Positions 44,206-56,310 of a stretch of 64,000 nt of DNA are shown in pieces. The stretch lies in assembly GCF_018143015.1 (NCBI RefSeq), contig NC_054749.1, positions 31,614,911-31,678,910 on the forward strand, read 5' to 3'. Below the pieces are notes generated by a model. That model made no database searches and was not told the DNA's origin. It worked only from the letters and a program-made list of their open reading frames with translations. Position 1 is the stretch's first letter, and each line of letters opens with the position of its first letter. The translations under genes and the position numbers were made by a program. The DNA is from Lytechinus variegatus (Eukaryota; Echinodermata; Echinoidea; Temnopleuroida; Toxopneustidae).

Positions 44206-47200
44206 GTAAGGCTTTCCGAATTTCACGGCTCTTTCTCATCATGGAATAGTAATTATTCGTGTCATCTACCTCTTCCCGGAACCCACATGCCCTCCCCTCT
44301 GTCTTTCTCTATCCCTCTCTGGCTTCGGTCCCACGTATTGATTTCTAACGTTATACTACTTAACTATAGTATGGTCAGTTCCCCCATCAAAAAAAGGCCC
44401 ATGTCTGCGCGGTCTCCCAAGTCTGCGCACCCGCGTATCTGCGCGATTTTAGTTACAGAAGATACGCAACGAGCACGAACTTTACACATGCACTACATAG
44501 ACAAGTATTCATAAAAAATCCGACTCAAAATGGTGGAAAAATAATGAATTCAGGGCAAATGCAGCCTTTGTCATCAAAATCCCCGAATCATGTGCAAAGT
44601 GAATGAGTGCGCAGACATGGGGTACCATTTTTTTTTCAATCTGAAAATGACTGCCCGAGGTTTTTTCAAGAAAATCCTATATTTCCTTTCACTTTTTAAT
44701 GAGAAATTTGGTATACTTACTTTTAATGATATAAGGAACACTATTAATCAAAAGATTTTGTGGAATAAGAAGAAATTCATGTTAAATCTTAACTCAAATT
44801 GTTAGGTGCGCAGACTTGGGGCCCACCATCATAGTTTTATTCCACATGACATAGGTCTGCCGTCTAGTCTCTAACGTTAGTGACTTGTTATTACGTTAGA
44901 CATTCGTTAAAGTAAAGGGTATAATCGTGATACCTTAAAGGGGAAGTACAGCTTGATGAAAAATTAAACTAAAAGATATTAGAGTCTATTTGTTAAAGAT
45001 AGAAAAAAATAATAAAAATTTTGTAATATTGCCTTTGGTGAAAATGAAGCTGAGAAGAAAATGTAAATAAAGAGGGTCTAATACTTAGTAATAGGAGGAA
45101 ATCATAATTTGGTGAACAAATTTTTGGCATTACTCCTACTTTAAGGTCGCATGCTTGATTTCTAATAAGTCAGAAAAAAATTGGAACCAGTGGGATTCGA
45201 GCCTGCCATGACCATGTAGTAGTGCTGCAAGTCAGGCGGCATGTTCGGGTTCGGTTCGGCAGGGTTCGGCAAATTTTTTCCGAACTTTGGTTCGGGGTTC
45301 GGCAATAAATACCAAATTAAATTTAACATATAAAAAATAAAGATTGCCGATCCACAAACAAGTGATTTACAAGATGATCTGTCATATATTTATAATAAAT
45401 TTTGTTTCTAAAAAGAATAGTTATGAAAATTGTTGAACCTTTCCTTTGTTTTAATCTTTAAACAAAAAATAACAGTCATTTCTACTTTCTTTTTTTAAAT
45501 GAAAATTAAAAAAAAAGAAAAAATATTGATAATGAGAGAATCAGGACAGAAACAGAATTACAAAGATCAGAATATTTTTTTCATGATTATTTCATGTAGC
45601 TATGATCATGATTATTTCATGTAGCTATGATCATGATCGATTACGATTAGGCCTGGGAGTAAACATCGATTGATCGAATGGTTCGATTGGCATGCCGCCA
45701 ATCACCAATCGATTAGAAAAATTTACACTAATCAAATGTTCGGTAGATCCTGATTATGACATCAGGATAACTCGAATACCCAAGTAATAATAACAAAAAC
45801 AAGAAAACAGCGATGACAACGGTTTTTTAATACTTCATACAGGTTTAAAAATTATGTTACCGAGGTAATTTTTCAAAAATTATCAATGATTGTATCACAT
45901 TCACAGTTACACACCAACCTGAAAGCGCTCCGAAAATTTTAATCCCACCCGACCTTGCCGTCGATACACAAAAATCAGTCATTGTCTGCGTGCACAAAAC
46001 AATAAGTAAACACACAACCAGCTCACTTGAGCTGATTGGACCTTCGGATAGCCAATGAAACTTTGGGAAACAAAAGAAGAAGGCAGTGGTTCCCTTATCA
46101 GGAAAGGTCATGACTTCAGAAATGAATTGACCCCTCCCCATCTGTGTGTGTGTGAGGGAGAGGGAGAGAGAGAAAGATAGGGTGGGAGCCGGACAATTCC
46201 TTTCATGTTTCTAAACAATGCAACCTTTTTTATATCCCCCTCACACAATGAAAACGACATTCCAACACGCGCCCGTCTTCACCAGTACTTTCTCGACTAG
46301 TCTCCAAAAATAGACCCAGTTATACATGTAGGTTCAAATGATAAAAACAATCAGAATTTTGAAGGTATTTCAAATGAAATATTTTGCAAAATACTTTTTT
46401 TGAAATACATGTGTAGCATCGTGGGCAGTGCCACAAGTGGGGGCGGAGACATGGTGTGGGCAAGGGATGAAATTTTTCAAGTGAAATGCTCCACTTGGGG
46501 TCAATCTCAAAGAATACTTCATGAATGAGTTGTTTACGTCTTTGGGCTTTGCTGATCTGGGCTGATTCATTCATATGCAGGGGTGTGGCACTTGGAGGGA
46601 TGCATGCATGATGCCAGAGTAACAGCATTGATTTAGGAAAGATTTTCATTGGAACAATATACTGAAAGATTTAATCTCATTTCATGTAGTTTCTTTTGAT
46701 ATAAAAATCATGGAAAAGGGGGAAAAGGGCCTACTTTCATTTATGCCAAACATGTGACTTTGGAGATTTCTTCATGGGGGGGTCACCATAAATTAGGTCA
46801 CCTATTGTGACTTAAAACGAACAATCGAATCATTCGATTATTTTTTCAGGAAATAATCGAATGGTGAAAATGACAATCGTCCCAGGCCTAATTACGATGT
46901 CATTGCCAACGCAGCTTCTCAAATTGGAAAGTGTTGATCGGGAATGTCGAAACAGTAGACAAACAACCTCCACTCAACTATTATACCGGTAAAATTCACA
47001 TTCCAAAGAATATGAGTGTTTTAGAAAGTCGCTATTTTCTGAAAAGTGGTGAAATCTGGTCAATGACTTGGTCCAGAAAGTTCGACGCTACGTGACTTCA
47101 AACATATTTCCAACACAAAAATGAGTACATGGGACTGTACACTGTATTTTAGTGTTGTGAAATCACCCGGCGTTGATCGTCAGAACCAAGACGGAACTGA

Positions 47201-50200
47201 TAATTTATCAGTTCATTTCAGTAATTGACCAGATTAAACCACTTTTAAGAAAATATTGACAATGGAAAAACGTTTCAAGTTCGAAATACGAATTTTACCT
47301 GTATAACAGCAACCGAGAGCAGGTTGTTTGGACTTCCTGTTTCAACTTTCCTTACCAACCATTTCCGGAACATCGATCAGGGAACATGCGTTGATTTGGA
47401 TTGAATTTTTATATTTTCCGGTTTTTTCACCCTCATTCCTTCATCTCCTATTTATTTATCTTTTATATTAATATGGAAATTTCAGAAGGTGGAATATATA
47501 TACTTTACCATTACTTTGTCAGTCACAAGGAATTAATTTGTCTTGTCTTTTTCTTTTTTTTAGATACCAAACAATTAAATGTACGTCCGATTACAGCAAT
47601 ACGTAATTCAACTACACTTTTTAACTGAGCTAAGCTTTAAAATGTCCCCACATTTTATAAGGAAAAAAATATATTCATGTTTATAAAAAAATTGAAAATG
47701 ATAAAAATTTAATCAAACACAAGACCGAAACTGTCATACTTTGTCATTTACGAGGAATGAATTTATGTCTGGTTCTTTTTCTTTATTAAATACAAAACGA
47801 TTAGGTCCGATTACGATCACGATCGATTATGGCAATACGTAATTACACCACACTTTTATACCGAGTTTAGCTTCAAAATGTCCCCTCATTTTATCAAGAA
47901 AAAATATATTTATGTTAATAAAATATTCTTAAGTTGATAACAGATCAATCAAAGACATGATGGGAGCTATCATAGTGGATTTTAAAAATATATTGAGTGG
48001 AATTCTCTTTGTGCACAATCACTAACCAATATTCTTTTGTTTAATTTTATACTTAAATCTATGTAGTCATCGCACTTACGCATATTAAAATTTTTTCTTT
48101 TTTACCGAACTTCCGAACCAGGCCTTGGCGTTCGGTTCGGTCCGGTTCGGAAGTGCCAAGTTCGGCGAACTTCCGTTTGGTTCGGCGGTTCGGCTGCAGC
48201 ACTAGACTACCATGTACTGCGTTGTGACAAAACTTTCCTAGTAGGAAACTCCATTAAGTTACCATAGTACTAATAATAGTTTTTCTAACTTTGACTGAGT
48301 TCTTAACACCAAGGGCCTGTTTCCGGACGAGATGAGCAAGATGTAGGAACGTCTGAGTCTGACCATTCTTTCTAGAAAGAAAGATTGGTGACAAATTGGT
48401 GCGATCCATTTCATGAAGGCAATCCTGTTTTCCAAGTCCGCAACATTGTTTGATATCGATAGCATCGTCAAAATATTTAGTCTCCATTGTCACCTGAACC
48501 TTTTATTACGGAATGAAAACTTTTCATAAAATCATACTGTATGCATTCAAATCATTTTTTAAATAAATTTATTACAGTTTATAGCATTGATGTATGGAGC
48601 TTACTTTATGAAGTAAAATGAGAAACAGTTTTAAAGACTCATAAACATAACTGGATAAAATGGAAATTTTCATTATTGCCTCTTAAGGACACCTTTCACT
48701 GATATTTCATTGAAAGAGACGTTTGTCCGAAACATGATAATTTGAATTAACTAAGTAATTTCAACATATTACAGTGTATTTTAATATCCTGAATTTTATT
48801 GAATGTTAATTTCAAATAGTTTTGCAAATTATGCTTTAAATGTTATTTTGTGAGGTAAAAATTGGGTTTGAATGGAATAAACAAAATCAATGTGTCTGAC
48901 TGTATGAGATTAAGAAGAAAAAATATGAAAGGCTGCATGTGCAACTGAACAAGGGAAGTTATTTTATTTTTCAGGTATTCATTTAATCATTTTGTTACTG
49001 CATTTTTTTTCATTAATCACCTTAACATCAATCCAACAATTTTCAATGATTGAAAGTAATCCCACCCCTTGATTTATAATACCCCCTTCCTCCAAAAAAA
49101 AAAGTTTGGGGGCTTTTATTACAAATCAACTAGAAAAATTAAGAAATGGGGAAGGGAAAGATGAAGCTGTGAGTTCTATCTTAATTAACTGCTCGAATTG
49201 ATAGTTTGAATTTTGAGTATGGTTGCTCATAATAATTTCAATGCCTTTGGATGGAAAGCCTGTACCTACGTCATGTAAATGAGAATAAGCAAACACATGC
49301 AATGGAAATAATCCGCATCATAATAGGGAAAAAATAAACAGTTCAAGTTGAGGCAGATTTAAGAATATATTGCATGCAGCTAGCAAAGATATTAAAAGAC
49401 ATCACTAATGTTTTCCAAATAGGCCTAGTATTTTTTATATTTTTTTTGTTCAAATTGCTTTCATTTCTTTATTTCTGCATCGATTGTGTTGACACTTAAA
49501 ACATATAACCATTAGGAAATACTACACGTGTGCCCATGAGCATGAATGCCTTAACCCCCTAACAATATGTATACAGTATATGAATGCATATGGGCAATTC
49601 CACAGGTTGGTGGACATGAGCTTAAAAATTCAAATTCAATATTTTCTTGAATTTTATAATACTTTAAGTCCTTCATACATGATATTTTCAGGAACAAGAA
49701 ATAAAAAGTTTATTTTCATATGTATACTTTGGAAAAAATGGTCAAAAGTTGTGTCTTCCATTGTGTACCAAAATACAAGAAAAATAGTGAAAAATGAAAT
49801 ATGCCTTATTACCATTTTGTTGTTGCAACAACATACCACTTTATATATTTCTGAAGTTTAGAAGAGTCAAATTACTTAAAATACACAACCGCTTTTCAAG
49901 TAAATTTTTAGTACTCATTCAAAAATAAATATTGCAACCTGCTCAGGTGATGTAACGTGAGTAACCGAAAAAAATGACTTTGTTTTCTGAGAGAAAAATT
50001 CTTCACAGTTAATTGGTGGGATTTTAAATTCTCTTCCTTCAAACAATCTTTGACACAGTGATGACTATCAAAATCATTGAAAAGTACAATTTTTTGATAA
50101 AATTGATAAAGAAAAACTGTAACGTGAGTAACTTTGTAACGTGAGTAACCATCATGTAATGTGAGTAACCAATAAAAATTATTCATTTCGGTAACATTTT

Positions 50201-51246
50201 CTGTGGGATGTCAAGTTTTAAGTCTCATGGTGAGTTGTGAAGTTATTATTGATTAATTAATTAAAAGCAAAATGAGGGTACATCTGTTTGATGCGACTCT
50301 TTGTTCATCAAAATATCAGTGGTCATACAATCGCACAAAAAAAATGAATATTACTAGTACTAGTAGTAGAAGTATTCACAATGCGAGAGTGCATTAGTAA
50401 GACTTGGTTTTGATTAACCTAACTTTAAAGAGTGTTTGAACAACACATTGAATGCCCTTACCTGTAACCCTATCTAGGCCGGGGTATTTTGGGAGTTGAT
50501 ATGGCCCGGGGGGTGGGGGGAGGGGGGGGCTCCCAGGCCCCCCTTGAGATCTCGGCCATTGGCCGCACAATCACGTCGAAAATTTGTGTGCAGGTTGTCT
50601 TGGACATAATCTACAATACTATATAGTAATTTATTTCATGCAAATTGGTATTTAGCGATTATGCTAATTTATGCATAATTAGTAAGCGAAATCATACTTT
50701 TCCCTCCTACTCCCTAATAAAGCTCCAATTGTTCCAATTTTTGGTATAAAATCTCTTTTAGATGCTCCTAGCAATGAATTTTACACACATTATTGAATTT
50801 TTAATGACATGTGTGTTGTTAACCATACATGGACAAAATGTAACGTGAGTAACCGTAACGTGAGTAACCATATTATCTGCACCCCAAGTAAAAACCATGT
50901 GTTCTTTATTTTTTAATTATATACAAAGTTTGTCTCCCTAATATACTTCTTTGAAATGGATATAATCAACTTTCATAAAAGCCTTGTATAAGGAGACTTT
51001 TCACTTATGTTGACTTTTCATTTTATGCATGTCCAAATCATGTAACGTGAGTAACCGACACATTCCAAAGATTTGCCAGGAGCATAATAGAATTTCCCAA
51101 GTTTTGTTTTTATCCGAAGGATAGTCAGACTGTGTACTTTGTTGTGATAAGGAGATGTTTAGTTCCTATTAATAATAATGGAGTTACAGCTCCAAGTATG
51201 AATCAAGGTGTCTCCAAATGTAACGTGAGTAACCGTGGAATAGCCC

Positions 51247-51277
<31 letters not shown>

Positions 51278-52849
51278 GATTTAAATATATATATGTATAT
51301 ACACATGTATATAGAGTACATTCAGATATTTTTACTTTTCAATGCAAACTCAGGTGTTCTTCAAGGAACAAGACATAGGGGGTGTTGCAAGAAAATATTT
51401 GCAATCAATCCCAATTATCCTGTTACAATTTTACAGTTGATGGATCACTTTTAACTTTAGCAAATCGGATTACACTCCTTGTTACATGGAGCAGATTAGC
51501 AATCAATTGCAAATTTGCAATTAATAGCATGGCATATGCTTGATTTCGGGAACAGAATTAGACTTGCAATTGATCGTAAGTTTACGCCCCATTAAAGTTT
51601 TGTTTTCTCTACATTGTCTCTTCATCTATATCCAACACATGGATTAATTATTTGTGGTTGATGCTGTCATTGTTGTTTTTGTAGCCCTGGGTGGGGGAGA
51701 GGTCATTGTCAGCCTTTTGGGAAACAGAAATTTTTAATTCACATATCATTTCTTTAGCTATGTATTCACAAATATCCGATTTGATTTCCTACACCAGGAG
51801 TTTCTTTTTAACCTGATGTCATTATTTTCATGATAGGAGAATGCCGAAAATTCAAAGAACTGTTCATGGACTGTCTGAGAGAAAATAATCAGGATAATCA
51901 CAAATGCAGACTGGAATCCAAGAATTATTTGGAATGTAGAATGGAAAGGTATAGTCCTCACATCAATCTTCTTATCTTAGGTTATTTCAAATTTAATAAT
52001 AATGTGTAGGTTTCTTTTAATCTTTAACAACCATGGCCATTGTGGATAATATTAACATGGGTCTGTATTATTTAAGTACAAAGCAAACAAAAGTTTGCAT
52101 GCTACAACAGAGGACCATTATTCCAATCAATTAAATCAGTAATCTATTTCTTTCATGCTTACATGCCTAATCAAAGGTGTCATTTGTTTGGGATGAAAAT
52201 TGTATTTTAGTATGAATTGCTCCGTTGTAACATACCAGCAAACTTGTATTATCCTGCCAATTATTCTTCCATCTCCAGATTCTCCTCATTTCATCTTTTC
52301 TTCTGCTTTCTTTTGTGTTTTATTTATTTTGTCTAAATGTGGAATGATGGATATGTTACATGTATGCCTTCAATTTTTACCTGGCTTTAATATATGGTCA
52401 GATCTTGAAACTGTGCATAAAAGTTATTATCATAGCTATCAAATAGTAACTTAGTCCCGTACATCTGGATTCTAGTTGGCCATTGAGCATTGTTCCATGG
52501 TAGTTACAACAGTAGTAACTTTAATACGAGAGGGCCCCGGGAGAGGATGATAAAGAATCAATATATTCCAGTTATTCATATAGCTTCACAAATCTCCCTC
52601 AGATGTTTTAGTTGGATTGGGCTAATAATGTTACAAAGACATCATTTAATAAATGGCTATTGTCATCAACATATTATCAGTACCATAATTGACATTTATA
52701 TTCATAAAATTGATTGTTGATAATATATTGATTATTGATAATATTGAATAATCGCTTTCAGGGATTTGATGAAGAGAGAACCATTGTCCAAACTTGGATT
52801 TTCAGATCTTGGAGATAAAGGAGCTGGATCATCAACCCCTAATTCATGA
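44124..52849 (+). CDS. COX19: COX19, cytochrome c oxidase assembly factor, whole gene (3 exons)
   Basis: COX19 is a small soluble twin-CX9C protein of the mitochondrial intermembrane space and cytosol, needed for copper handling and cytochrome c oxidase assembly. Exons of 82, 112 and 88 nt join in frame (phases 1 and 2) to 93 residues; human COX19 has 90. The start [20 protein letters not shown] and [12 protein letters not shown] are almost the same as in human. Two CX9C motifs are intact: [11 protein letters not shown] and [11 protein letters not shown]. The end reads [11 protein letters not shown], as in the family (EPLEKLGFGDL). Import would be via the Mia40 disulphide relay, so no targeting peptide is expected. 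Intron 1 is 7.6 kb and full of transposons; intron 2 is 0.8 kb. Confidence 0.96.
45648..46890. mobile_element. Inner hAT-like element (1243 bp), exact 8-bp target duplication
   Basis: The ends TAGGCCTGGGA / CCCAGGCCTA are flanked on both sides by ATTACGAT (45640-45647 and 46891-46898). Subterminal ATCGATTGATCGAATGG and its complement strengthen the pairing. Weak open frames on the minus strand (46320-46649, 45857-46141) do not resemble a transposase. Confidence 0.9.
47028..47264. repeat. Internal inverted repeat within the outer hAT-like element
   Basis: The stretch around GAAAAGTGGTGAAATCTGGTC (47038 on) recurs in reverse as GACCAGATTAAACCACTTTT (47233 on), about 165 bp apart. Could form a stem; no coding. 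Confidence 0.5.
48254..48493 (-). other. Unrecognised exon-like open frame, COX19 intron 1, antisense
   Basis: A 79-residue frame starting [16 protein letters not shown] is open on the minus strand. Base composition is less AT-rich than the flanks and the segment lies just outside the transposon. A TTCAG just upstream could act as an acceptor. A second overlapping frame is also open, which weakens the case. No family recognised; could be a pseudogene fragment or chance. Confidence 0.2.
49591..51247. mobile_element. Inverted-repeat element (1.66 kb) with eight GTAACGTGAGTAACC motifs, COX19 intron 1
   Basis: The ends TGGGCAATTCCAC and GTGGAATAGCCCA are near-complementary. Inside, GTAACGTGAGTAACC or a one-base variant occurs at 49952, 50119, 50136, 50156, 50840, 50855, 51042 and 51220, always in the same direction. 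No transposase frame is visible. An (AT) microsatellite follows the right end. Confidence 0.65.
51248..51305. repeat. AT microsatellite
   Basis: TA repeats about 26 bp long followed by a degraded ATATATGTATATACACATG stretch. Confidence 0.85.
51837..51948 (+). CDS. COX19: COX19 exon 2, both CX9C motifs
   Basis: Acceptor TTTTCATGATAG, donor GTATAG (weak). Encodes [18 protein letters not shown] then [18 protein letters not shown]. All four structural cysteines are here with 9-residue spacing. Confidence 0.96.
52762..52849 (+). CDS. COX19: COX19 exon 3 (last)
   Basis: Acceptor ATCGCTTTCAG. The first base completes Arg65; then [18 protein letters not shown] and [10 protein letters not shown] to [11 protein letters not shown] matches the family end. 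Confidence 0.95.
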
Positions 52850-53733
52850 CATCGGACTGATTATGTGGGACCACGAAAATGATGTAAACCACTCATCCTC
52901 TTATTCATGACATCAGCCTGAATATGTCGGACTATACATTATACACATTGAGTTTTACAGTCACATTTCTGTGACATACTCCATAGAATTAGACCGAGTG
53001 GTTGGATTGGTGCAGGACAATTTCATTGCGTATAATCACCAGTGCACATGGTTATATTTGAGCACCAAGCATGTGTCTTATGGCTTTTGCCATCACATTG
53101 GCTTGTCATGTCTGGTTGGGCAATCGCGTAACCTGTCAATTTGAGAAAAGTGCCCCCTAAATCCCGAAAAGTTGTGTCCAGTTTACCAGACTCTCTGTAT
53201 ATTTGGCTTATAATTTCAAAGAACATCAGGTAAATGGCAAGGCAAGTCAGCATCAAAATGTGCACCCTAAATATTGTCACAAGTAGAAAATGGCCTAAAA
53301 TTATTAAAACCAGTTTATACACAAATCAAATTCATCATTCTTTTGAATACCCTGTCCTAGACTGATGAAATTACATTGGATGTTACAATAATTTTTCTAT
53401 CTTTTATTTTAAAACTCCACAAAGTTAAGAAGGGACCTTAGAGATTTCAAATCGTGCAATAAAATCTGACTCTTGCATGGCATGAAATTTTGGACTGCCT
53501 TTGTGAAGCAAAATGTAGCAATACATGATATTCCTAGGTCTAAATAGTTTGTTGACCTCTTGCAAGCACTTTCCCCTCTTTATATATAGTACATGCTATA
53601 GGATTTCTCTCATGAATTGTTTTCCAGGTGCATGTACTATTATCTCCTATGGCTACGGTGATAAATCATCTATCAACTTTGGAATGCTTTATATGTAACT
53701 CCAGAGCATGCACTATGTCTATAGAATATATTT

Positions 53734-53739
53734 AATAAA
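53734..53739 (+). promoter_or_regulatory. Candidate COX19 poly(A) signal
   Basis: AATAAA about 885 nt after the stop, followed by AT-rich sequence. Another AATAAA at 53457 is an equally possible choice, giving a shorter 3' UTR. Confidence 0.35.
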
Positions 53740-53831
53740 AATTTTGAAATGTATAAATTCATAAAAGTTTATTTTGTCTTGATTTAGTAGTGTCTAATGA
53801 AACATAGGGATCTACATGTAGTATACATGGA

Positions 53832-54354
53832 CAGTGCATCCCACATAAAACAAAACCTGTTTTCAGAGATAGATTTCACAATCATGTTTTTACTATTAAT
53901 TTGATACTCAATGGCAAGATGCGAATCCTATCACTAATTTGAAACCAACGGCTTAGCAAATCATTCACGTATGGCAGATAACAAATAAATATTGAGATAT
54001 ATCAGAAACTATTTACGCAGAAACTTGCATATGAATCTGAATCCACTCTCATTTCAGGGATCAGTGAGAGAAAATACCAAAGAAATGCTAATGAGCCAAT
54101 CGTCGAATAAGCACGATCGTTGTTTCAAGAACCAATCTTGTCTAATTTTTTTGTGCAACCTGAATTTGACATTGAAATTTCAAACTCATCTTGCTCATTA
54201 CTGCATGAAAAGCCATGAAGTCTTTGTATCATATTAGGTATCAAAATAAAGAGCAATAATTGAATTAAATGATTATGTAATCAAAACATAATTCATTTGC
54301 CTTAGAAGAATAAAGACATGGGAATCCTGGTTTTCTTTTTTCTGGGACACACTG
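53832..54354. mobile_element. Tc1/mariner-like non-autonomous element (523 bp)
   Basis: The left end CAGTGCATCCCACATAAAAC pairs with the right end, which ends TCTGGGACACACTG followed by TA. The left TA is not preserved. It is related at its ends to the element at 37690-38510. It lies between the COX19 and TEFM 3' ends. Confidence 0.65.
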
Positions 54355-54359
54355 TATAA

Positions 54360-55866
54360 TACCAAAACCAAGACACTCATACAATGACTACCTTAGAACA
54401 GTTGGCTTTCTTCTTTTTTCCATATATTTATTTCAGATGCATCTTTTACATCTGTTTCATGATAATCTGTTAATTTCATCTATAAAAACTACCACATTAT
54501 ACAGATATTCAACTTTACTTCATCATAGCCTTTCACAAAATATTTTTTTTCCTCAGATAATCAGTTCCCAAGTTGTATAATTGATAGCTTGTTGAAAACC
54601 TTTCCATGATCTTTCCATTTAATGATATCAATAGATAACAGTATATCTTATTCAAAAATTCATTATGATGCAGACCTATTAATTTCCTAAAAACTCCTTA
54701 CATAAATAAAAGAATATTGACTAAATTATTAAATTTATCTAAATTTCATTGCATCTTGAATCCACCCTGATTTTTAACTGAAACAAAAAACCAGAGAAAT
54801 GTAATAAAATTTGACCAAAAAGAATCTGAGATACCAGAGTAGTGTTTTTTTTTCATTTCTGTAATGTCACACACAAGCTGATCTCCTGTGTGGCATGTAC
54901 ATGAGCAGTATATTCTATCAAATATTTTTTAAAAAGAAATGGATGATTTTTACCTGGGTAATTAACATGCTCATAAAATTATTTCAAACATTGCTTCTAT
55001 GGAAATCTATTCATCCATCATAAAACCATAAAAAAATATGGAATATTGACCCACATTGAATGGGATAGCAGCTCTGATCTCCTGTGACATCACAGAATCA
55101 GAAAGTCACAAAATTATTACTCCATTTATATTTGACGAATATGTCACTGATGTCTTTTTTTTTCTTTTTTCTTAAAGGGATCGATTAACTTTGAGAAGGT
55201 TCTCAAAAATCCCCCTAAAAATATATGAATTAAAAGACTACGAAATAATGTATTGTCATATCCTGCACCTATAAATACTTGCACTCAAGAAATTAGGTTG
55301 TCAAGGATGGGTATGTCCATCAAAATAAAAGAGAATATACTGATTAGTGCTATAATGTTATGTAAATTGAAACAAGTGAACAAAGCTTTAGAATGAAGAG
55401 ATTGGCAAAAAATAGAACCTTATTTTAAAGTGGTTACAACAAAAACATTGAGACAGAGTAATGGGTCAAATTGCACCTCATTACATAATTTAGAGATGAC
55501 CAATCATATGGGCTGGATTTAGTTATGTGGAGTAATATGGGATATAATAGCTGGGGTGTTTCATAAATTTGTTGATACACTTCACAAATGACCAAAGCAC
55601 ATTCTCAACCACATTGAAAACATTTGTCAAAATTCAATGAGGGTTATAGGAAATCCATTTCGAGTTTGTTGAATCACTGGAAAATTTGAGAGAACTCAGT
55701 CATGCATAACTTTCAAAATAACATTAATGAAACAGCCCCAAGTTGAAAAGTGACAATTCAAGGTATGAAATATTCTATATGATCTATAGTATGATAATAT
55801 ACCAGTCGGTGGACTGTGGTTTACCAGAAAAGGGAGAAGATAGTATGAAGGTCATTTCAAACCCCA
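54360..55866. other. COX19-TEFM convergent intergenic DNA
   Basis: AT-rich. It must hold the TEFM 3' UTR on the minus strand, but I could not fix its poly(A) site. No exon or structured repeat recognised. Confidence 0.4.
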
Positions 55867-56310
55867 TCATTTCATTTTAAAACCAGGCTTCTTATCAACA
55901 TGGATGTCATAGAAAGCTGTGGCCAGTAGAAGACAGTTCGCTAAATGTTCCCTCTTGTATCTATTAACATCTCTAAACACTGCCAGGTTCTCATATCCAA
56001 TCCGAACTGGGTACCAAGCATTTCTCCTTCCAAAGCCTTCCTCCAGCAGCGCCCCTGCAAGGGCCTGCCCACTCTTGCGTTGGGTCCCTACCAGCAGATT
56101 GAAATGCCTTCCAACAACGTTCTGTGGTAATGATATGGCCTTGACCTGGCCAGATTCGATGAGGTCAGAGTTCAAGTAGGTATAGAGCATGGACTCGAGG
56201 CAACGAACGAAGAGCATCGTCTGGAAGGTGCCCTTGTTGAGAGAAGTGAAGGACTTGTGCTCAAGGATATATAGATCTGGTCTAGGCATCTCTTCCACAG
56301 TATCTGATAT
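55867..56310 (-). CDS. TEFM: TEFM exon 5 (last), C-terminal half of the resolvase-like domain
   Basis: Acceptor TCCTGTCCACACAG. Begins ISDTVEEMPRPDLYILEH; contains LFVRCLESMLYTYLN (human ILLHLHIMEAMLYALLN), NVVGRHFNLLVGTQRKSG (human NAVGKHFELMIGDTRTSG) and LANCLLLATAFYDIHVD. The best-conserved exon of the gene. Stop TGA. Confidence 0.96.
   Translation of the reverse strand: MSDTVEEMPRPDLYILEHKSFTSLNKGTFQTMLFVRCLESMLYTYLNSDLIESGQVKAISLPQNVVGRHFNLLVGTQRKSGQALAGALLEEGFGRRNAWYPVRIGYENLAVFRDVNRYKREHLANCLLLATAFYDIHVDKKPGFKMK

Larger units (their letters stand above)
45220..48209. mobile_element. Outer hAT-like element (~3.0 kb), COX19 intron 1
   Basis: The left end TAGTGCTGCA and the right end CTGCAGCACTAGACTA, with many GGTTCGG/CCGAAC units just inside both ends, indicate one element. 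The flanking 8-mers CCATGTAG and CCATGTAC match at 7 of 8. The element at 45648-46890 lies inside it. No intact transposase; exact right boundary is uncertain by about 5 bp. Confidence 0.6.
45181..48245 (-). repeat. tRNA-like SINE split by a transposon
   Basis: The left flank (45181-45219) on the minus strand carries a B-box-like GGCTCGAATCCCACTGG. The right flank (48210-48245) carries a GTACATGGTAGTC stretch like the 5' half of the tRNA-like head. Joined without the insert they form one tRNA-like unit. Reading is inferred from the two halves. Confidence 0.45.

Noticed and set aside
45857..46649. Minus-strand frames as a possible hAT transposase
   Set aside because: Too short, broken, and no dimerisation-domain or BED-finger motifs visible.
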